From: Pachyseris speciosa
Lineage: Eukaryota; Cnidaria; Anthozoa; Scleractinia; Pachyseridae
Assembly: GCA_016490735.1 (NCBI GenBank)
Contig: JAEMWC010000279.1
Location: 289,501 to 353,500 of the forward strand
DNA length: 64,000 bases
Direction of reading: 5' to 3'
Positions within the stretch are counted from its first letter, which is position 1; each line of letters starts with the position of its first letter. Shown piece after piece: positions 11,992 to 23,800 of the stretch. The position numbers and the translations under genes were made by a program. The notes under the pieces were generated by a model, which worked only from the letters and a program-made list of their open reading frames with translations, made no database searches and was not told the origin of the DNA.

Positions 11992-12262
11992 GTGCCATGG
12001 CCGCAGATGCAGTGCAACATGTTTCAAATTTACACTTTGAAATGTTTGTAGCTCTAAGAAGACTGCATTTTTTAAAGGTTCCATTGACGCAAATTTCCTT
12101 TGGGTTTATCCAAATCGCGCGACATTGCCCACCAAAACCTTCAGAAAATTAAAGCGAGTGTTATGAATTGGGTTTGAATCGTTAGAGGGATAAATGTTAC
12201 TTTTTAAAAACGTCAATTCGACGTAAGATCGCTGAGGAGATATAATAATATAAGCTACATAC

Positions 12263-12313
12263 CGATATTTTAAGCTCCCAAAGCAGTATGGCCAGAATCA
12301 CAGCTATAGACAT
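12263..12313 (-). CDS. Leader exon e, copy 1
   Basis: The 17 codons MSIAVILAILLWELKIS run from ATG at 12313 to donor GTATGT, phase 0. A TATA box lies about 52 bp upstream and an NF-kB-type palindrome about 113 bp upstream. Copies occur at 30647 and 44274. Both the peptide and the promoter resemble type b, so b and e are probably old duplicates. Confidence 0.65.
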
Positions 12314-12363
12314 GATGTTTCTTTTAAAAACGTCTTCTCAACTCGTGAAAAGAGTCGATGCAC

Positions 12364-12436
12364 TTTATAATTGTTTGTTCGCTTTCAACTGACGTGGCAA
12401 TCAGCTGTAAGATGACATAAAAGTAGGGGAAACCCC
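12364..12436 (-). promoter_or_regulatory. Promoter of leader exon e, copy 1: TATA box and NF-kB-type site
   Basis: TATAAA on the minus strand is at 12364-12369 and the palindrome GGGGAAACCCC at 12426-12436. The CCAAT box present in copy 2 is damaged here by a ~30-bp deletion (reads GCAAT). Function is inferred from sequence only. Confidence 0.55.
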
Positions 12437-13706
12437 TTTTAATCGTCCATTGTTTTTTATTTAACATATTTGGCCTGAATCACTATCCTCTTTCTGTCAA
12501 TTTAAGGGCAATGGACGAGCAGAAATATCAATATACCCACAATCACTTTACACTGAATAACCCGTTATATGTATTTAAATAAAAAATTTCAAGTATGTTG
12601 TTTGTTTTCACCCTCATTACCAAGTCAAAGAGGACGTGTGCCCGCAGTACTGATCTATTTATATATATCATCTCCGCTGATGCGTGGGATGGGTCTGGGA
12701 TATATTTATTTTAAAGTCAGGTTATATTTCGAAAGTACTCTAATATTGTGTATTCCTTAAAATATATAGTTCGTGTTTTCTGATATGGCGTGAATAAACG
12801 ATAGTCCGAAATTTCGCAAACACGTGAAAACATCTCTGGAAGTTTTCAATAAATTGCTTTTGGGAGCTTTTGTCAGCTTGTGTGGTTCATTTGCATTTAA
12901 TAAGTTTTACTGTTGGAAGTTTCTTAGTAAAGCTAAAAGAAGAAGCTGTTTTCATTGTCTATTTTACAGCTTTAAAGAACTGAAAGCGGGCATGGCCCAA
13001 CTGAACTATTGTTATTCGTGTTGTCATGATTTTACATCGGTAGCAGTTTAAATAAAACGTCTCATGACCGATGTAATACTTGTCGACAAAATTGTAACTC
13101 AACTGACTTAATTTAATTGCAAAACTAGTTGGCATTTTTGTTGACATTTTTGTACAAACGGTATGATAAGAAAAACTTTATTGATTCTCTTCACGATGTG
13201 AGCTCGACATAAGTAACACAAGTAACACTACATCCACACAATATTGAAACAAAAGTGATAATTTCAAAGTCGTGGGTTCAAAAGCCCTTCCGCCATTTGT
13301 TTCATCATAATGAACAATCCCATCTTTGATAACTATTTTCAGTATTCTAATGATATTCATAGTTACAAGTGAAGGTTATTTACCTGGAACGAGGGGGTAT
13401 GTAATATATCAGTCTGAATCACGTGGCACCGTCCCGAGAGCGCAGCCCGAGGGGCAGTGGCAGGTGACTATATCAAATACCCCCGAGGGACAGGGAAATA
13501 ACAAGCTTATTTTGTCAGTTGGTGAGGTTTTCTAAAAGAAATAAAAGGCCATTAAAGAAGGAAAAACGTAGTTTCTACTTGGTCGAGTTTAACTGATTAA
13601 TGGAAGATTGTGAGCTTTCGACTATAAACATGTTTTTCTATGCAACAATGCATAGACAATGTGTTTTGTTTTCTGGCACACAGAACAATATATATGGGTT
13701 ATTGGC

Positions 13707-13758
13707 CAAGCGTGAGGTCAAGATGGCGCGATATTGGCCAAGTTCTTTTTTTTGCGTG

Positions 13759-13791
<33 letters not shown>

Positions 13792-13845
13792 CACGCAAAA
13801 AAAGAACGAGGCCAATATCCCGCCATCTTGACCGAACAAGCGTGG
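13707..13845. repeat. Foldback with ~55-bp arms
   Basis: The left arm (GTCAAGATGGCGCGATATTG onward) is complementary to the right arm ending CCGCCATCTTGACC. The arms meet at the palindromic centre GACGAAGTC. Further copies of GTCAAGATGG in both orientations lie at 13.92-13.99 kb. Confidence 0.8.
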
Positions 13846-14409
13846 TTAATAAAGGATTTATTATATGACTCAAAGGACGCAATTAAAAGATAGTAAAACG
13901 CGGGACGAACGGGCTATCCCGAGCGGTCAAGATGGCTCCATCTTGACCTCGCGCGTAGCCAATGACAGCAAGAGAATTGACTCATCTTGACCGCTGAACG
14001 AGCCTGTCATATAACAAGTATGGATATTTTCTTTTGTCTGCTGGTATGCGTGGTAAACATGTTTATTAATTTTGCATAAACAGTGCATTCAGCCCACTAC
14101 ACGTGGTTGAACGGCTGCTGTTAAATTTTGGGAAAAGTGAGTTCTCGGCTAGTATTGATGAACGATAGTGAAGATGAAGCCTTCTTAACCCAAGACAGAC
14201 TACAAGATGATCGCTGTTCCTCGTTTGGAAGCAGGTGGGCCGCAGTTACATGTAGGAGAAGCTGTTTCAGGTTAGTTTTTTTTTTCTTTCCCGTTGCCTG
14301 CCTGCCTGCTGCTTCAAAACTGTTTAAAGTCGAAGGTCAATCGTGGTCTTTTGCGTTTTTATGGCATTTTGAGTCACTTACCTATGAATCCCTTCAACAG
14401 TAGTTAACA

Positions 14410-14511
14410 ATCATTCACCAAAGTGGAGGTGAATAGTGGTGGACATTTACCGAGCCGCGAAGCGGCGAGGTAAATATCCATCACTTTCACCGACACTGAG
14501 GTGAATAATTG
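14410..14511. repeat. Short foldback around CCGCGAAGCGG
   Basis: Arms of the type GAGGTGAATA...GGTAAATATCCATCAC pair around a GC-rich centre CGAGCCGCGAAGCGGCGAGG. It is diverged and non-coding. Confidence 0.6.
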
Positions 14512-14631
14512 TTTCAGTATATACCACACAAGCTGAATAATTAGCGGACCAAAACATTACTTTATGTGTGACAATATACCGACAAGCGGTCGGAAATTGT
14601 AAAATTTCGGGCGCCGGCTGCTCGGAGGTGA

Positions 14632-15035
14632 ATAGTACTTGCTAAACACCTCCGAGTTAACCAATCAGAGCGCGCGAATAGCACTATTCACTTGTGTGGT
14701 ACTTAACAAATAGATTCCATGTTGCAGTGCGTCTGTTCAGTAATAGATCACAGATGACGTCAAAATGTGACAAAAACAAAGGAGTGGCACACGAGCCGCA
14801 GGCGAGTTTGTCACTGATGTTTTTGCCACATTTTGACGTCTTCTGTGATCTATTACTGAACAGACGCACGGCAACATGGAATCTATTTGTTTTATATGAT
14901 AAAGAAACAAAAAGCAAGCAAAAAACTTGTTTATTTTCACATTTCTGGAAAAATAGTTGCAGTGATGACGTAATCTGTGCATCTGTCCTCTAATAGATCA
15001 TAGCTAAGAACCAATCACAACGCGAGAACTATTCA
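14632..15035. repeat. Foldback with ~75-bp arms nested in GAATAGTGCTATTC-type ends
   Basis: The inner palindrome pairs about 14706-14783 with 14815-14893 (shared ATCACAGATGACGTC and its complement) around a GC-rich loop. Outer motifs CTATTCACCT and AGGTGAATAG suggest one compound element. Frames on both strands here are shadows. Confidence 0.7.
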
Positions 15036-16525
15036 CCTTGTTATATAAATGCTAATAGAAGTTACTATTGCTGGGTGTAAGACAAGTAGGACAATTGAAG
15101 AATTGTAAATTTAAAATTAGCTTTAGAAACATATTTTTTAATTCGGTTTCGGAAACCAAACTACTGGTGTATTAGTTATTAATTATGGATGACTGCATCC
15201 TATCCCATCATATACCAATCTTTTTCCGAGTCAAATGCGTAAGATTCTCATCCGGCGACTTTCGAGGATTTTCTCGAACACTTCAGAACACTACCAAACA
15301 TGCACGAAGATGTTTCAATGGCTTCCGAACACTTTCGAAGCGATTTGATCACAAAACTCGAGTTCGTTGCAGCCCCTCAAATGCAAACTGAAACGCGACA
15401 TTTTAACGCGTTCTGATACAGTTAGGACTCGAACCCGTTTGTTGGAACATAAACGGGGAACATTTAATTTAATTTTTGTTGTTAATGTGTTAAAGAACAA
15501 GTTATGCGGTTTTTTAAGTCAGGCGTGAGAAATTATCCTCAATGCGTGAGATCGACGTCTTTGGTCGCATGCGTGAGACTCACGCATAATGCGTGAGAGT
15601 TGGCAGGTGTACCATCGTACTGGGTATAAGTATAATGGAAGAACTGTAAATTAGCCATAAAAACCTCGTACTGTGTCACATTTGTCAAATTCAATTCTTC
15701 CTCGACATAGACAGCATCAGCCAATCAGCACAGCTGGCAATAAAAACAGCGTTAAGCTGTATAAGAAATTACTTCTGAAAAGATCAGCCGACAATCTCAT
15801 TGCTAGGGTGGGGAGGGGATTATGAACGAGTAGATGGGAGGAAAATGAGGAGGGATGGGGGATATCCCCAGATACCCCAGGTAGATGAGAATCTTAATAA
15901 ATTATAAGAAAGGTTTGAAGCGGTGAAACTAGCACCCGAGTTAGCATCTGGGAAATAAGTGAGGTGAGAGCATACAATCTAAAACAATTCATTTAATTTT
16001 CTGCACGCTGCATACAAAAGTTAAAGCGAACTATCTGACCAACTGCCACTATAAAACTAATGTACAAAAATGTAATATCAAATGTATAAAAAGCCTACAA
16101 AATGACTTCCGTCCCGTTCAAAGTGTATAAAATTCGTCTAAATTTTCAGAAAAATGTTGAAACATTGGTTTCTTGCGTAAAACGTTGCATAATACAAAGT
16201 TTTATCGTCTAAATCAAATGTTAATTTCAATACAAAAGGAACATACACTCACAGTAATAATTATAAGTACTAAAATCTTTGCCTGACAACTTGGAATTCA
16301 AACACATAGTATTATTTACTATCTGAATCTAAAACTCTACTACACTCTCTTTAATTGAATTTCACTTTATATGGTTATAAAAAGCATTGTTCTGTCTAAA
16401 TGAATCTACAGACGTACACTTCAACAAAACAACTTGCACAGAAAGAAAAACATCTCGAAAAAATTTCCATTTTAAAATAACAATCAATCTGTGCGAAAAT
16501 TTTAAGTTTGTAATACATGTCCTTA

Positions 16526-16660
16526 GGCAGTTACAACACAATGTTATAACTTTAAATAGAATTGTAGGTAACAACTTTTGATATAATTATTAAGTTATTT
16601 GTTATTTTCGATGAAAACGTTTAAATACGTTGTTACCTGTAATTTAATGTTGTAACTGCA
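16526..16660. repeat. Small AT-rich foldback
   Basis: CAGTTACAACA near 16527 and TGTTGTAACTG near 16648 are inverted, as are GTAGGTAACAAC and GTTGTTACCTG further inside. Confidence 0.45.
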
Positions 16661-16859
16661 TAAATTAACGCATCATCATATTAAGCCAGGAAAGGTGTTT
16701 TAAAAACACCTCAATGAATGTTTGTAAAATACCTTAATTATATTAATTAATCATAATAACACAAATTACCTATTGGCCATACATTAATCCTAACCATCAG
16801 ACGGCGTTGAGTGATGCTGACACCCGTGATGCTGTAAATTATGCTATAAAAGGTAGTCT

Positions 16860-17400
16860 ACCATTTGAGTCTGTGAATGAAATCTTTAGGTGCGAGCATC
16901 AGAATGAGCAGTGCTTTCATTTCCTGTGGTGCTGTTTATTGTGTTGAACGAGGTGGTTCTAACTTTTGAGTCTGTGGATGAAATCCTAAAGTGTGACCAT
17001 TCAAAAGAAAGCTACTGAGCAGCACTTTCCTGTGGTGCTGTTTATTATGCTGTGCAAGCTGGTTCTAACTTTTGAGCCTGTGGATGAAATCCTAAAGTGT
17101 GACCATTCAAATGAAAGCTACTGATTAGTACTTTCCCGTGGTGCTGTTTATTGTGCTGTGCAAGGTCGTTGCAACTTTTAAGAATGGGGATGACATCCTG
17201 AGGTATGGCCATTCAAAAAAGAGTTGCTGAGCAGTTCTTTGGAGTTCTGCCGGCTTTTGATTCTAGGTTTGAAATCAAAATTGTAGGGATAATTCGTGTG
17301 GATCTGTTTTCTAAGTTATGGATGGTAGTCTAACTATTGAGCTATGGATGAAATACCAGAGCCGGTGCAAGATTAGTTAGAAGTTACCTCAGTGTGGCAT
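16860..17400 (+). repeat. Minisatellite, ~106-bp unit
   Basis: About three clear and further degenerate units begin TTTTGAGTCTGTGGATGAAA and contain GTGACCATTCAAA and TCCTGTGGTGCTGTTTATT. The unit is not a multiple of three and carries a stop, so it is not coding. From memory this unit type is common in coral genomes. Confidence 0.75.
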
Positions 17401-17643
17401 TGTTTCTGGTGCTGTGCACTGTGGGTCTTACTTGTTTAAGTGAGACTTCAGTATGAACTATCAAATAAAGGCAACTACGATACACTTCTACATAGAACCT
17501 TCTATTATGGTACGAGGTGATTCTCACCTATAACTCCGTGAAAAACAATAAGTCTGAAATTTCTGTTTGTTCTTAGCAATCGATGGTCTAAGATGGGACA
17601 AAATTTCAACTGATTGATGTTGCTTTGAGACCTATATTCTTCA

Positions 17644-17900
17644 TTACACAGCTGTCTCTTCGACTCTATCAGTGTGTACATGATCTTGTTTAGTGGAAAA
17701 CGCCTCATCGAATTCAACTTGACTCGCGAAATGGGTCAGCTTGTCCTTCTTCAAGGCGTCTATGAGGGTCCTAACCGTGCTGCCGCTCTTTTCTCCGTAA
17801 GTGGTAAGGAAAGCTTCTGTTGGGTTCTGAAGTCCGCTCCAGGCTCTAGCCTCATTTGTGAGGCCAACTCTATCGGCCACTCGTTGCCAGTAAAAATAAC
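17644..17900 (-). CDS. Exon: death domain part 2 and stop (copy 2)
   Basis: The acceptor ATTTTAG precedes 17900. The exon completes the codon begun by part 1 and reads YFYWQRVADRVGLTNEARAW, the W-x2-(V/L)A-x2-(V/L)GL core of death domains. It continues with GSTVRTLIDALKK (helices 4-5) and LTHFASQVE (helix 6), then a short tail to TAA at 17644-17646. Confidence 0.88.
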
Positions 17901-18570
17901 CTAAAATTATGTGAAAATGAAAAGGTAAGTTATTCATGCAGATTTACTATCCACTATGAAGTAGAGGTAAGCCTCAAGTGATATACATTGCAAGTTCATT
18001 CTATACATAATGTATGCTTGTTAACATTTGTTCACCGACGTGGACACGGAATGCAGTGGATTTTTACCGAACCGCGTGAACCCGTACAACGCCATCTTCA
18101 ATAGAACTTTTCACTTAGTTTTTGTTGCGGTGTAATTTGTCCCTGGTAATCATAATCGAACTTACTTAAACTCCTTTTCCCTTTTCTTTTTCAATCAAAT
18201 TCATCACATTAGACTGCTTACCAAGCGGATCTTTGTCATTGAGCAAAAGAGATATAAACCTCTTTTGTTCGACGGAGAGGTCTTTAATTGGCAGGTCCAA
18301 ACCACCTACCAGGAGAAGAAAAAACGAAATCAGTTCCGAAAATAAGATGAAAATGACGTGTATGAAGAGACAAAGTTTGGGCTTTTACACTCCACCCCCT
18401 CTCCTATGATGACTATTAGTTAACGGTTACCAGCAACTAATTGTTCATTATAACATCACTACTTGATTAAATATTTTATTTATAACATTTGATTTAATTT
18501 GATTTGATTTGAGATTTGTAATTAGTAGGCGAAGAGCCACTTTGTGGAAGTACTACTAATAAATCGTTTA

Positions 18571-18606
<36 letters not shown>

Positions 18607-20798
18607 CAGGTCATAAAAATGGAAAAAAAATGGTCACTGAAGTTGAACTGCTGTTAATTTTCTGGGATTAAAAACACCAACCCCGTTCCCAGGGACTAAC
18701 CTTATCCCGTCCAGGGAGAGGAGAGACCTTGGGAACGAGTCGAGATTAAAACCAAAAACAAAAGCCAGAAAGAGGGTTGGGGAGTGGGGGATTGGAATGA
18801 GTGTGCGGTTCAATTGTACCTAGTGTTACGTCGTAGGAAAAAATGAGGCTAGACCTGAGTGGTAACCCTCTTACACATCCAGGGCGTGTTTCTGACGTCA
18901 TTATTCATAACGTCATTGAAGACACTGAACCTTACCGCGAGGCATCAGTGGCGAGCTTTGATGCGTCAATATGTTGTTACGGCGGTTAGGCCTAGTATTT
19001 CCGCTTCCGCTTCTCCGGTCATGGTTTCTACATTTTATGGCTGTGAACACCACAACAGGAACACAAAAAACCACGGCAACGATGCCGACTGTTGGCCAAA
19101 ACCACGCCTTTTTGTGGAACGGTGGTGCTGCTGTGTCTGGTATAAATGTTTTCCCAGCCTCTTCAGGGGGCTGTACTCCGCTGTCCCTCGTAGGACTAAC
19201 ACTGCTAACGGAAGCGTCTTTAGTGGTTGGCTCAGCTATAAAACAAAATAATTTAACGCATAAAAATTGCAAGAATCGTGTAAGATTGCTATAATATCTA
19301 TCCCCATTTGGCAATTTAAGGTTTTCAAATGATATAAAACTTCCCTGGGGAGATAACCTTTACATAAAAGTGTTGGGGTGCTCTTCGTTATTCTTTCTAT
19401 GTATCAAAATGTCAGATAGGGAGTTTTTTTAGGGCGTTACAACCTGAAATAATTACCATAGGATTTACTGTTCGTTCAGTTAGAAATTAAGCCGTTAAAA
19501 TATATCATATGAAAAGCGCCTACATAGTCATAATTAGAGTACCTCATAGAAATGAAGACATTTTGAACACGCGCACGAAACGAGGTCCTTGAACCTTTTG
19601 GAGTTCCTTTTGGATCCTTTTGGAAGCTCAGACCAAAACCAAACCAAATCATATCAATCAACAAAGATATGTAAAGAGATAATCTGATACCAACTGATGT
19701 CTTCGAGAAGCAAACTGTTTATGAAGAGGAAGTTTAGACTTACTTGGAACCGACTGTATGGGTGGGATACGCCGTGTACACAGCCGGTCATGCTCTGTGT
19801 TACAAGGTTGAACCTCTGTTTCAAAGACACCACAGGATTGAGAACACTCAATACACCCGCCATTCTCTCCTACAAACTCATTAAAGTAACTTCCGTCTGC
19901 ACAGCCTCGGCAAACCGTAGGAGAGAAGATGGTGCAGTTTTGTATCACTTTCGGATTACCAGGCAGGCAGTTGGAATTCAGATCACACCTGTAATGAGAA
20001 AAATAACAATGATGAAGCGAAGTAACAGAAACAACACAATATAATCATCTAATATACCTTCAGATTTGTTATTTTATGATGCGCTGAAGTACCATTGACT
20101 CCAAAGGATCCACAGTTATGACAGTTATCGGATGTTCGATTTCTCTTTACCCTGGGGACACCAGACTAAAAGTAGACTGGGAAACTTTGGACTGGAAGTG
20201 TGAGGGTGCCGTATTGATGTGGGTGTAATATTTGAGAAATTATAATCACAACTATTTCCATTTTTTCTTGACCATTTGTAGACACAAATGCTTATTTCTA
20301 AAGCTCTTTATTTGCTTGACGTTTGTAAGCTCTATCTCTGATCGTGACGAGAACAACTCCTGACGATGCCATGTTTGCTTTGCTTTGCTCTCAAAACCGC
20401 GTTTTGCACTGACTCAATTAATCTGTTTTATTGCAACTGCTACTTGGGTCTTCGTTTTGCATGTTTAAGTAAAGCCCCAGTATCCACATATAAATAATAT
20501 TTACACGCCTCCACATATTAGTAATCGTCTCGATTTTATTACGCATCTATTTGATCGGGAACAATATTACACTATATATTCGGTTAACTGCCCTTAAGTG
20601 AAGCTTGAACACTTACAGGACGCACGGTTCGAATCCCGTGGTATTGGAATAATCGAACTGCGGCCAGCATTCCTGGCAAACCGTGTTTGTTTTCTCTGTA
20701 CACGGTGTCTTCACGCCAAAGCCCCGTGGGCATCCTGCGCACTCATTACATGATGTCCCGTTCCAGTAATGCAAAACAGGACAAGTAGATGCGGCCAA
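17644..20798 (-). CDS. Death-domain TNF receptor gene, copy 2 (receptor body)
   Basis: Five minus-strand exons join with consistent phases: CRD1 20798-20617, CRD2 19988-19744, stalk/TM/tail 19235-18936, death domain part 1 18305-18222, death domain part 2 17900-17644. With leader exon a the frame is 1116 nt including the stop, about 371 residues. The order is signal peptide, cysteine-rich TNFR repeats, Ser/Thr stalk, one membrane span, basic tail, C-terminal death domain. Known death receptors of this plan bind TNF-like trimers outside the cell and recruit death-domain adaptors inside. No broken splice site or stop is seen, so the gene looks intact. Up to a dozen intact leader exons lie upstream, and which are used cannot be told from sequence. 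An NGFR- or EDAR-like receptor is an alternative label; orthology was not established. Confidence 0.88.
18222..18305 (-). CDS. Exon: death domain part 1 (copy 2)
   Basis: The 84-nt exon has acceptor CTGGTAG and donor GTAAGC. It enters in phase 1, as the tail exon requires, and leaves in phase 1, as part 2 requires. It encodes LPIKDLSVEQKRFISLLLND then KDPLG, matching helix 1 and the PLG turn of ankyrin/UNC5-type death domains. It is too short to be found as an open frame. Confidence 0.85.
18520..18605 (+). repeat. (ATT)n microsatellite, possible retroelement tail
   Basis: AATAAATCGTTTATT is followed by a run of ATT, the style of a LINE or SINE 3' end with a simple-repeat tail. No body could be recognised. 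Confidence 0.45.
18936..19235 (-). CDS. Exon: stalk, transmembrane span and tail (copy 2)
   Basis: The 300-nt exon has the same borders as in copy 1. The span reads WPTVGIVAVVFCVPVVVF. About fifteen residues differ from copy 1, mostly in the stalk and tail. Past donor GTAAGG the frame soon hits a stop. Confidence 0.85.
19744..19988 (-). CDS. Exon: second cysteine-rich TNFR region (copy 2)
   Basis: The 245-nt exon has acceptor ATTACAG and donor GTAAGT. It enters by completing a codon with one base (CDLNSNCLPG). The cysteine pattern is conserved with copy 1. The segment after DRLC differs (TRRIPPIQSV) and is three codons longer. Confidence 0.85.
20617..20798 (-). CDS. Exon: first cysteine-rich TNFR region (copy 2)
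   Basis: The 182-nt exon has acceptor TTTACAG and donor GTAAGT, with phase-0 entry. It shows CNECAGCPRGFGV and TNTVCQECWPQFDYSN. All cysteines are shared with copy 1, while about a dozen other residues differ. Confidence 0.88.
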
Positions 20799-20822
20799 CT
20801 GTAAAGTAACAGAATTTCGCAT

Positions 20823-23800
20823 AATTTTCGAGGGTGGTCATTGTTATAAGAATTTCTAGTATTATCAACTGATCGAGTTAATAAGGTAAATAACTGCATT
20901 CACCGTAAAGAGGGACAGCTTTTGAATGTCCTGACAGTGGCCAAGTTACATAAAAAACTCATTTGACAACACGGAAAATTCGTTTTCAGTCCCCACAGTT
21001 TCCCGCCTTAGAAACTAGCCCACCCTACCCGCCTGAACATTATTGTGGACTCATTCTCCTCGGCCAGCGGTAATGATAGGATTTGAAAACGCGATTACTA
21101 AGTTGCCACGCATTTTTCGTGACGATTGGGACATTGGCAACTTACCCAAATGGCTAGTAGGATGTTTGGAACGAAATTATGGTAGAAATGGGTTGTGGAA
21201 CACTTCATTGATGTCCAGGAAATTTCCGAAGTTCATGCAACGGACTTTCCATCAAAGCCGGCCGCTCGCCCAGACGATTCCTGCAAGTCTGACGTTGCCA
21301 TAATCGCAGACCACAAAAAGGTACATAACAACATTATTTCTGCCTTGTTTATCTTTTGTTTCTCAACACCAAACGAGAAGTAAATTTTTCTCAGTTTTCC
21401 GTTAGTGCATCTATGCGTGTGAAAGTTAATCCCGTCAGTCTTTGTCCATTAAATTTAAGTGTTGAAAAGTATACTAAAAGTTTTCACTGCGAACAGTCTT
21501 TTCTTTTTCTCACAAGTTCTGTAGCGCGCACTTGATTTGGCGAAAAGAGAGCGGCGAAATCCTTCCTTGTTCTCTTCTCTAATTTGAAATCCGTTCGCGC
21601 GCTTTGTCTGAGGAAAAAACTTTCGACCGCTGGAAGTCTCTAGAGCGTTTACACATGACGTCACAGCGGCCATGTTGGTGTTCCAAATTAAGCTAAACGT
21701 CTGGGAATTGCACTCTATTTTTATGCAGATATTTTCTTTTGTTTCAGTAAACCATTACGGCCGGTAGTCACGTGAATAAAAACGCTCTACTGAGCCTGTG
21801 TTTTCACGAGAGATATTTGCCTTGGTTTTGTTTAACTTTACTGAAGTGAAATTTTGAATCGCGTAAACAGAGTAGCAAACCTCGGTAAATTGCGGCAAAA
21901 TCAAAAGTAAGCCAACCTAGGTTTGTCGACAAGGGAAAAGCAGACGGTGTCGCGACATGTCGGCGACACGTGTTCAAGCGTTCAGTGAGCCAGTGAAAGA
22001 AAATGGATCGCAGCAAAAAATCCCAAATGAGCGGGTAAGATGCCTAGAAATCACTATAATGGCCGCAAGACGCTCATTAAAATCGAAGGTACGTCGGTTC
22101 ACTAAAACGTGGTTAGCAATAACCGCAGTAAGCCTCTCTCGTGAAAACACGGGCTGTTGAATTTTGGTAAATATTCAGTAATATTTTACTTCGCCTTCGG
22201 GCGAATAAATGTTTCTAAAACAACTTTCTATTTTTAAAGAGAACACTTGTAAATAGTATTTGTTGTGGTATTACAAGGAACATTATTATTTGACTGTATA
22301 AGGAGCTCTTTTGAATGGAATTAGGCACACAATTTTAAGATCTGCATTTGGCCGAAGTCTCAAGCCGGCCAATTACTGCTGGTCAAAATGATTTGATAAC
22401 CTTTCAATGCACAGCTCTACAGGACAGCACTATTTATTACACAGAGTTTACCGAGGCTTTTATTTATTTATTTTTTTGTCGGGGGTCGGTAAACAGTAAA
22501 CGGAAACTGAAAATACACCAACGTTCCGCATTTCCAAAACAACTCGTTACCCCAGCAAAAAATGAGCTTGTCAAAACGTCATTAGCGCGTTCTTTGGCTT
22601 TCGGCAAAATAAATTAACGCAGTGGCCATTCGTACGGCACCTTCGACTTTCTAATCGTACTGGAGTCCTCAACTTTCGTAGAGTTGCTATGGAATTTTTT
22701 ACCCCGGTTTTTCGGAAGTAATTAATGTTTGTTTAGCTTATTAAGCGGTATTAGTGAGAGCTGTGGATTTGATTCCGCCTAATTTGTCCAGTTTGTACAT
22801 ATGCAAACGACTCATTTCGCGATAGAAAATCAAAGTCCACGTACGAAGAGTCACCGCTTTAAATAAAAATGTTTTCTTGTATAAGGTGCTCTCTGACCTG
22901 CGTTATCACGAGGGAAAGGCGAACGTATCGTCTCCTTGTGGGGCAGGGAAGAGCCCTTACTGGGTGGTAATTTTAATACTGCGCTAACATCGCCTCAAAT
23001 GATTTGTGGCAAGCATGTGATAAGGGCTTATCTTAAATACCATTTTAACCCTTTTAACCAACTAGACCAGCTATTTAAAAAAAGATAAAAGTCTGTAGCA
23101 GCACACTTGAATCTGCTTCCCTGGCCGGTATGATTGTTGAAGCCTTTAATTTTATATCACTATAATGGGGAAGTGTTTTTGGTCATTAACTCTCCATAAC
23201 TAATAATAAAATAGGATAGGTTTTCCACCCTATAAAATGACATTCTTCTGCAAGGAATTCGTCAAAAAAGTTCGTAAAAGTATTTAAGCCTGTCTATCTT
23301 TGGTGTCTGTCCTCAACTACTTAAGATTTTGCTAAGCCGCATCATAAAATAGGACTTATACATTGCTGTTTTTAGTGTTAAAGTGACTGATTGAATTGAA
23401 TGTGACAAAGAATATAAAGATTGTAATATATAGTTGTTGGATGGCCAGCTCTACAGGTCATGTGAATTTTCAAATAAAACTCACACTGGAATGTTCTCAT
23501 AAATACAAAAAATGGAAAGTGGGAATGTTAGCGATTCACGATCCGCTGTGTTTAAGCCGGAATTGTTTTCAAAAGAAAAAAAAATGTTCAAACGGATTTC
23601 CGCGTCCTACCAAAATATCCAAACTCAAGTTCGTTATACATGCCATATCGCATGTCACGTTGTGAAGCTCCTGCTTGGCGAAATGCCACCAAGCATAAGC
23701 TGTACATGTATTGGGGAAAATAATTTTGTGGCCAAAATTCACTCGCGCAAGACGCATTTAGCTTGCGGGGGCTATTTTTGTCGTGCCAGAATTATCCAAA

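Larger units (their letters stand above)
478..13209. repeat. Segmental duplication, copy 1 (~12.7 kb)
   Basis: This stretch aligns along its length with about 18645-31626 at an offset of 18167 at the left end, about 18478 in the middle and 18417 at the right. Homology starts at 478/18645 and stops abruptly after 13209/31626. It contains three receptor exons and leader exons a, b, d and e. Identity is roughly 90 percent in the receptor-exon part (to about 3.5 kb) and roughly 98-99 percent from about 4.4 kb onward, judged by eye. Confidence 0.9.
13210..17640. other. Spacer between the two gene copies, foldbacks and AT-rich DNA
   Basis: No protein-coding gene is recognised. The stretch holds several foldback elements (13.7-15.0 kb), a run of TGCGTGAGACTCACGC-like palindromic motifs near 15.55 kb, AT-rich DNA at 15.9-16.8 kb and a minisatellite. 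A plus-strand frame at 14128-14270 with a possible donor GTTAGT is the only weak exon candidate. Confidence 0.6.

Noticed and set aside
13326..13535. 69-codon plus-strand frame starting like a signal peptide (MITIFSILMIFIVTSEG)
   Set aside because: The downstream part is a GC-rich CCCGAG-type repeat; no donor or family support.
15539..15724. Minus-strand frame with SHALCVSLTHA
   Set aside because: It comes from TGCGTGAGACTCACGC palindromic repeats that I take to be a dispersed non-coding repeat.
16860..17400. Minisatellite as a tandem-repeat protein (ESVDEILKCDHSNESY per unit)
   Set aside because: Unit length is not a multiple of three and each unit has a TGA at the same place.
16860..17400. 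CRISPR-like array
   Set aside because: Units are adjacent, long and diverging, without spacers; the organism is eukaryotic.
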